From Candidatus Caldarchaeum sp. (GTDB lineage Archaea > Thermoproteota > Nitrososphaeria_A > Caldarchaeales > Caldarchaeaceae): 7,945 bases of DNA. Of this stretch, positions 4,375 through 7,945 are shown in pieces. How positions within the stretch are numbered: the stretch's first letter is position 1; each line of letters begins with the position of its first letter. The position numbers and the translations under genes were made by a program. The stretch lies in assembly GCA_025054795.1 (NCBI GenBank), contig JANWZU010000074.1, positions 1 to 7,945 on the forward strand, read 5' to 3'. Below the pieces are notes generated by a model that was not told the origin of the DNA, made no database searches, and saw only the letters and a program-made list of their open reading frames with translations.

Positions 4375-6456
4375 ATGGAGGAGCAGAACGTGTTGCTCAA
4401 CATTTCCGGCTGCGGCATTCTCGGCGTGCTGCGGAGGTGGAGCGCTCCGAAGGTTAGGGCGGAGGAGGCTGTCAGCTCGATTGAATGCGTCCGCTACAGA
4501 GGCAGCAAGCTGGGCGCAGGTTTCGCAGCCTACAACCTCGAGCATCCCAACAACGGCCTTTACAAGGTGAAGGCCTTCGTAAGCACCGACGACGCTCTCC
4601 AGCAGGTGAAGAACGTTCTGACGGAGTACGCAGAAGGAGGAGTTTGGGAGCTGGGTTTTGAAACTCCGCCGTCGAGCAAGTTCATGTCTTGGGCCGCCTA
4701 TGTCGAGACGTCGGCCACGTCTCTGCGGAAAGCCGTGGACTTGGTCAACCATCAACTGCTCTACGGAGGGGTTAAGGGCCGTGTTTACTCGTGGGGCCGG
4801 TATGTGGAGGTGTTTAAGGGTGTCGGATATCCGCTGGACGTGTGCCAGCAGTACGGCTTGGTTGAGCATGGCGTCGAAGCCGACATGTGGGTTGCGCACA
4901 CACGTCAGCCGACGAACTCGCCCGGCGTCTACCCTATCTGGTCCCATCCATTCGCCAGCCACGAGTGGGCGATAGCCCACAACGGAGACATCAGCAGCTT
5001 CGGCGCAAACATGGAGTTCATCAGACACCGTGGCTTCAGCAGCTTCGTAGGAACGGACAGCGAGCTCATCGCATACCTGCTTGACTACCTGACCAACATG
5101 CAGGGAATGTCCGTTGAGAGAGCGGCCGCAGCCCTCGTCAACCCCTTCGAAGAAGACATACTGAGCGGAGCTGCTGGGGTAGGGTTGGAGGAGTATGTTG
5201 CGTGGCGTGGAGCTTGGCTCGACGGCCCGTTCAGCGTGGTTGCAGGCTACTGCGACGGGGAGGACGTCTACATGCTGGCTTTCGCAGACAGGTCGAAGTT
5301 CAGGCCTTTGGTGGTTGGCGACGACGGGGAAAGGTTCTACGTGGCCAGCGAGGAGGCTGAGGTCAGGCAGCTTTCCGAGGATGCGGCGGTGTGGACTGTC
5401 AGGCCCGGCGGCGTTTTCCTTGCGTCGATGAAGAAAGGCCTGCTGATTTCCGGGAGGGAGAGGCATGAAGCCTACGTCCGCCGAGTGGTGAAGCCTGCTC
5501 CGCCGGAGCCGGTGGTTGACGCCAGAGGGCTGAGCCACAGCCTAGTCAACAGCCTTGTACGCAAGCTTTACGAAGGCGGAGCCCGTGAAGTCAGCGTAGT
5601 CAACGTCAACGGCCACAGATACCTCGGAGTCAACATCCCGCCCGGTAGAACGCTGAAGATATACGGCACGGCTGGAAACTGCCTGGCCAACTTCAACAAG
5701 CACGGCGAGATAATCGTATACGGAAGCGCACAGGACGACGTCGGCGACGCCATGTACGGAGGCCGTGTAGTCATCCACGGCGACGCAAGAGACGTTGTTG
5801 GTCAAGCGCTTCAGGGCGGCGAGATATTTGTGAGGGGCAGCGTCGGAAACAGAGCAGCCATCCAGATGCGTGAGTTCAGGGACAGCAGGCCTTACCTCAT
5901 CGTCGGCGGCAGGGCTGATGACTATCTCGGCGAGTACATGGCCGGCGGCGTTGTGATGGTTTTGGGCCTCGACCTCCTAGACGTCGACGAATGCCTCGTC
6001 GGACGCTACATGGCTACTGGGATGGTCGGCGGAAGAATATACGTTAGAGGCAGGGTGGAGAGGTGGAGGGTTGGCCTGCAGCCTCCCAAGCCCGACGTGG
6101 TGCGATACGTCAGAGGACTTTGTCTGGAGGGGGTTGTTGGGGAGGATGTGGTGCGGAGCTTTGAAGCGATGCAGGCCATCACGTTAGAAGACGTGAGGAG
6201 GAAGCTTTCGGGCGAGGCTCTGCGTAGGGTTTCGAAGCTTTTCACATCGAAATACCACAAGGAGCTGAGCTTCGAGGTCAGGAGGCTGGACGGCAGAGAC
6301 TTAGCTGTTGTGGAGCCGTCCTTGAGGAGGTACTTCAACGAGTTCGGTTTGGACAGGCAGCTTTTCGACAGGCTTCTGAGGGAGGAGTTCACGGTCGTCG
6401 GGCCCGGCGCTAAACAGGCTGAGAAGGTTCAGGAGCTGCAGGCGGAGGAGGGCTAG
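4375..6456 (+). CDS. Glutamate synthase glutaminase (class II GATase) fused to GXGXG domain
   Basis: A 693-residue protein. Residues about 13-380 are a class II (Ntn) glutaminase, which releases ammonia from glutamine. The nucleophile is the predicted Cys13 in GCGILGVL, exposed by removing a 12-residue propeptide, with substrate-binding HTRQPTN at 175-181, AHNGD at 201-205 and GTDSE at 226-230. Residues about 395-575 form the GXGXG right-handed beta-helix: IKIYG-type turns, GGRVVIHGDARDVVGQALQG at 462-481, GGEIFVRGSVGNRAAIQM, GGVVMVLG and GGRIYVRG. The remaining C-terminus (about 575-693) is helical, charged and unassigned, ending in a glutamate/glutamine-rich tail. In bacterial GltB the central and FMN domains lie between these two parts; here they are upstream genes, the nearest ending one base before this ATG. 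The product should assemble with them. The stop TAG shares two bases with the stop of the convergent gene. FwdC- or N-methylglutamate synthase-type roles are less likely because glutaminase and beta-helix are both present beside a complete FMN synthase. Confidence 0.92.
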   Translation: MEEQNVLLNISGCGILGVLRRWSAPKVRAEEAVSSIECVRYRGSKLGAGFAAYNLEHPNNGLYKVKAFVSTDDALQQVKNVLTEYAEGGVWELGFETPPSSKFMSWAAYVETSATSLRKAVDLVNHQLLYGGVKGRVYSWGRYVEVFKGVGYPLDVCQQYGLVEHGVEADMWVAHTRQPTNSPGVYPIWSHPFASHEWAIAHNGDISSFGANMEFIRHRGFSSFVGTDSELIAYLLDYLTNMQGMSVERAAAALVNPFEEDILSGAAGVGLEEYVAWRGAWLDGPFSVVAGYCDGEDVYMLAFADRSKFRPLVVGDDGERFYVASEEAEVRQLSEDAAVWTVRPGGVFLASMKKGLLISGRERHEAYVRRVVKPAPPEPVVDARGLSHSLVNSLVRKLYEGGAREVSVVNVNGHRYLGVNIPPGRTLKIYGTAGNCLANFNKHGEIIVYGSAQDDVGDAMYGGRVVIHGDARDVVGQALQGGEIFVRGSVGNRAAIQMREFRDSRPYLIVGGRADDYLGEYMAGGVVMVLGLDLLDVDECLVGRYMATGMVGGRIYVRGRVERWRVGLQPPKPDVVRYVRGLCLEGVVGEDVVRSFEAMQAITLEDVRRKLSGEALRRVSKLFTSKYHKELSFEVRRLDGRDLAVVEPSLRRYFNEFGLDRQLFDRLLREEFTVVGPGAKQAEKVQELQAEEG

Positions 6457-7604
6457 GGCAGCCAAGCCTGCAGACGGGTTTTCTCGAAGTTCAGCTTCTC
6501 AATCCTGTGGCGCTGTGAAGGCGGTTCGAGCGTTATTCTAGGTGCTGGCGAGGCGTAGAAGTCCCCCGTTCCGAGGGCGGCCATTCCGTCTCCGACGTCT
6601 AGGAAGCAGTATCCTTTTCCGTCGAAAAGCTCCCTCGCATCCATGTCCAAAACCTCCGCCGCTATGATGCGTGCGACCGCAGCTCCCTGCGCCTCTGCGA
6701 AGACCCCTGCCTTGGGCAGGTACATTCCGTTCTCCAGCCTTATCGAAACAACGTCGCCTACTGCGAACACGCCTTCAAACCCTGTTCTCATGCTGCGTGA
6801 GTCTACGGGTATCCATCCCGTCGAGTCGGTCAAGCCCGCATCCACAACTACCTGCGGCGGCCTGTGAGGCGGAACTCCTATCAGAAGGTCGTAGGCTGCT
6901 TCGGCTTTGTCGAACACGAGTTTATGGCCTTCGACTCTGACGACGGTGTGCTGTTTGTGGTAGCCGATTCCACGTTCAGCCAGCATTTTCTCGACGGCGG
7001 CTCCAACCTCCCTGCCGGCCACGGGCATGGGCTGGGGCTCGGGCGTGTAAACATCTATCTCCGTCTTCTCCCGCAACCCTCTTCCTCTGAGATATGAGTC
7101 GAGGAGTAGGGCGGCTTCGTACGGTGCTGGCGGGCATTTGAAGGGTGTTCTGGTTATGAGGACGGCGACACGGCCGCCTCTGAAGGCTTGGAGCTGTTTC
7201 TGAATCTGTAGCGCTCCTTCGATTTCGTAGAGGTTTAGCGCCGATTCTTGGAAGCCGGGTATTTCTGCTGGAGCTAGGGCTGCGCCCAACGCTATGACTA
7301 GGTAGTCGGACTGCCATTCGCCTCCCGTGGTTTTGACTGTCTTCTTCGCCGGGTCGATCTTCAAAACTTCTTCGTTGACGAAGACGACGCCGTGCTTCTC
7401 GACAGCCGCAAGGTCTCTCTCGCATTCTTCACGTGTTTTACGCTCGCCGGTCATCAGCCAGAGATGGGAAAGACCCATCGAAAACTTTCTCTTCCTGTCG
7501 ACAAGCAGCACTCTGTTGTTTTTGGGGAGGAGCTTCGAAAGCTCGTAGGCCGTGGCCAGCCCTCCGAACCCTGCTCCGAGCACCGTGAGGGTTTTCACGC
7601 TCAA
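6453..7604 (-). CDS. FAD-dependent oxidoreductase of the sulfide:quinone reductase/FCSD family
   Basis: A flavoprotein of 383 residues from TTG 7604, or 381 from GTG 7598, which gives MKTLTVLGAGFGG and may be the better start. It has the two-dinucleotide-binding-domain architecture: GAGFGG at 10-15, the ribose-binding acid in LLVDRKRK near 36, ALGA near 105, and the second FAD motif VFAVGDV at 279-285. TPFKCPPAPYE around Cys157 is the signature of sulfide:quinone reductase and flavocytochrome c sulfide dehydrogenase. A second cysteine, Cys333 in KGYCFLDVGDG, lies 176 residues later, the same separation as I recall for the redox disulfide (161/337) of flavocytochrome c sulfide dehydrogenase. 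The third cysteine of classical SQR is not seen. There is no signal peptide, so it is probably a peripheral membrane protein on the cytoplasmic side that oxidises sulfide or another donor to quinone. A type II NADH dehydrogenase role is less likely. It lies tandem to tRNA-Gly and convergent to the glutamate synthase operon. Confidence 0.85.
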   Translation of the reverse strand: MSVKTLTVLGAGFGGLATAYELSKLLPKNNRVLLVDRKRKFSMGLSHLWLMTGERKTREECERDLAAVEKHGVVFVNEEVLKIDPAKKTVKTTGGEWQSDYLVIALGAALAPAEIPGFQESALNLYEIEGALQIQKQLQAFRGGRVAVLITRTPFKCPPAPYEAALLLDSYLRGRGLREKTEIDVYTPEPQPMPVAGREVGAAVEKMLAERGIGYHKQHTVVRVEGHKLVFDKAEAAYDLLIGVPPHRPPQVVVDAGLTDSTGWIPVDSRSMRTGFEGVFAVGDVVSIRLENGMYLPKAGVFAEAQGAAVARIIAAEVLDMDARELFDGKGYCFLDVGDGMAALGTGDFYASPAPRITLEPPSQRHRIEKLNFEKTRLQAWLP

Positions 7605-7623
7605 CAGACCTTCAGCCCCCCAG

Positions 7624-7631
7624 ATATATAG
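7624..7631 (-). promoter_or_regulatory. TATA-box promoter of the SQR/FCSD-like gene
   Basis: The minus strand reads CTATATAT, centred about 23 bp upstream of TTG 7604 and 29 bp upstream of GTG 7598. It lies in the 35-bp gap after the tRNA gene, so the flavoprotein has its own promoter and probably a very short or no leader. Confidence 0.5.
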
Positions 7632-7639
7632 TGTGTGTC

Positions 7640-7713
7640 TGCGGCCGCCGGGATTTGAACCCGGGACCTGCGGGCCGGGGCCCCGCCGTCCTGCCAGACT
7701 AGACTACGGCCGC
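7640..7713 (-). tRNA. tRNA-Gly (anticodon CCC)
   Basis: The minus strand folds into a full cloverleaf of 74 bases including the discriminator. The acceptor stem GCGGCCG/CGGCCGC has 7 pairs, the D stem is GTCT/GGAC with a 9-base GG-containing loop, the anticodon stem GCGGG/CCCGC has 5 pairs, the variable loop has 5 bases, and the T arm is CCGGG-TTCAAAT-CCCGG. The anticodon (plus coordinates 7677-7679) is CCC, decoding GGG glycine. The G1-C72, C2-G71, G3-C70 acceptor and A73 discriminator agree with archaeal tRNA-Gly. CCA is not encoded and no intron is present. The anticodon loop is GCCCCGG, so position 33 is C rather than the nearly universal U. I see no alternative pairing that restores U33. 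Confidence 0.92.
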
Positions 7714-7739
7714 CTGACGGTGTTGGCTTCGGCTGTGGG

Positions 7740-7750
7740 TATTAATTTTT
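7740..7750 (-). promoter_or_regulatory. TATA-box promoter of tRNA-Gly
   Basis: The minus strand reads AAAAATTAATA, centred about 31 bp upstream of the mature tRNA 5' end. This predicts a start a few bases before the tRNA, leaving a short 5' leader for RNase P. Confidence 0.5.
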
Positions 7751-7770
7751 CGCACGGCAGGCCGGGGATA

Positions 7771-7860
7771 TCTATAAATAGAACCTTCAAACATTTAACG
7801 CCTGAAAAACCAAGGCGAAGAAACGCCGCAAAAACAAGAAAAACACGGAAAAAACGCACA
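7771..7860 (+). promoter_or_regulatory. CRISPR leader with TATA-box
   Basis: The region between the tRNA promoter and the first repeat is A-rich and non-coding on the plus strand, as expected of a CRISPR leader. TCTATAAATAG (7771-7781) is a strong archaeal TATA box and predicts a precursor crRNA starting near 7801-7806, about 55-60 bases before the first repeat. A small GGCG/CGCC inverted repeat lies at 7814-7827. Confidence 0.6.
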
Positions 7861-7945
7861 GTGATCCCGCAAGAGGGAATTGAAAGTAATATGCCTGAAG
7901 CGGATGACATAATGCTCGCCGTTGGTTAAGTGATCCCGCAAGAGG
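7861..7945 (+). CRISPR. Start of CRISPR array: repeat, one spacer, truncated second repeat
   Basis: The first repeat covers about 7861-7886 (about 26 bases). It begins GTGATCCCGCAAGAGG and ends GAATTGAAAG, the ATTGAAAG end being the common 8-base crRNA handle of archaeal type I and III systems. The second repeat starts at 7930 and matches for all 16 bases available before the window ends, giving a period of 69. The spacer is 7887-7929 (43 bases), a normal archaeal length. Within the repeat TCCC and GGGA can form a 4-bp stem. An A precedes both copies, so the repeat could begin at 7860. The leader and TATA box on the left and the handle orientation agree on plus-strand transcription; this spacer would then be the newest. 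No cas gene lies in the window. Confidence 0.82.

Noticed and set aside
4351..5538. Minus-strand open frame of 395 codons opposite the glutaminase gene
   Set aside because: It lies wholly antisense to the strongly supported glutaminase part and the end of the paralogue gene, has no recognisable domain, and its openness follows from the G+C-rich codon bias of the sense gene.
7552..7929. Plus-strand open frame of 125 codons spanning the tRNA and CRISPR leader
   Set aside because: It runs through the tRNA-Gly gene (antisense), the leader and the first CRISPR repeat and spacer; the apparent protein is a by-product of those elements.

Overview
The window looks like an archaeal chromosome segment. 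The evidence is TATA-type promoters about 23-31 bp upstream of starts (several consistent with leaderless mRNAs), frequent GTG and TTG starts, a tRNA-Gly with A73 and no encoded CCA, an archaeal-style CRISPR repeat ending in ATTGAAAG, and a glutamate synthase split into separate genes. Codon use in the main genes is G+C-rich. A thermophilic TACK-group archaeon (for example an Aigarchaeota-like lineage) would fit, but that placement is a guess.

Left part (1-2135): the 3' end of a methionyl-tRNA synthetase gene, then a visibly A-richer patch. The patch holds an open frame without a start codon (possible gene remnant) and an overlapping DUF2283-DUF4258 pair that resembles a toxin-antitoxin module. 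On the minus strand there follows a small protein made of two tandem AbrB-like half-repeats. It is divergent from the next operon, and the shared intergenic region carries a TATA box for each side and a 6-bp dyad.

Centre (2136-6456): a three-gene operon encoding a rearranged glutamate synthase (GOGAT) large subunit. Gene 1 is the FMN/3Fe-4S synthase domain alone, and its first 42 codons appear to be separated from it by a one-base frameshift. Gene 2 is a degenerate paralogue of gene 1 that has lost the FMN/2-oxoglutarate loops and the Fe-S cysteines; it may play the part of the non-catalytic central barrel of bacterial GltB. Gene 3 fuses the class II glutaminase directly to the GXGXG beta-helix domain. 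Together they could take ammonia from glutamine, channel it to the FMN site and reduce the imino intermediate to glutamate. No reductase (GltD) or ferredoxin domain is present in the window. This operon is the most unusual part of the window.

Right part (6453-7945): a convergent flavoprotein of the sulfide:quinone reductase/flavocytochrome c sulfide dehydrogenase fold, sharing its stop-codon bases with the operon; then tRNA-Gly(CCC) on the minus strand with its own TATA box; then on the plus strand a CRISPR leader with a TATA box, the first repeat, one 43-nt spacer and a second repeat cut by the window end.
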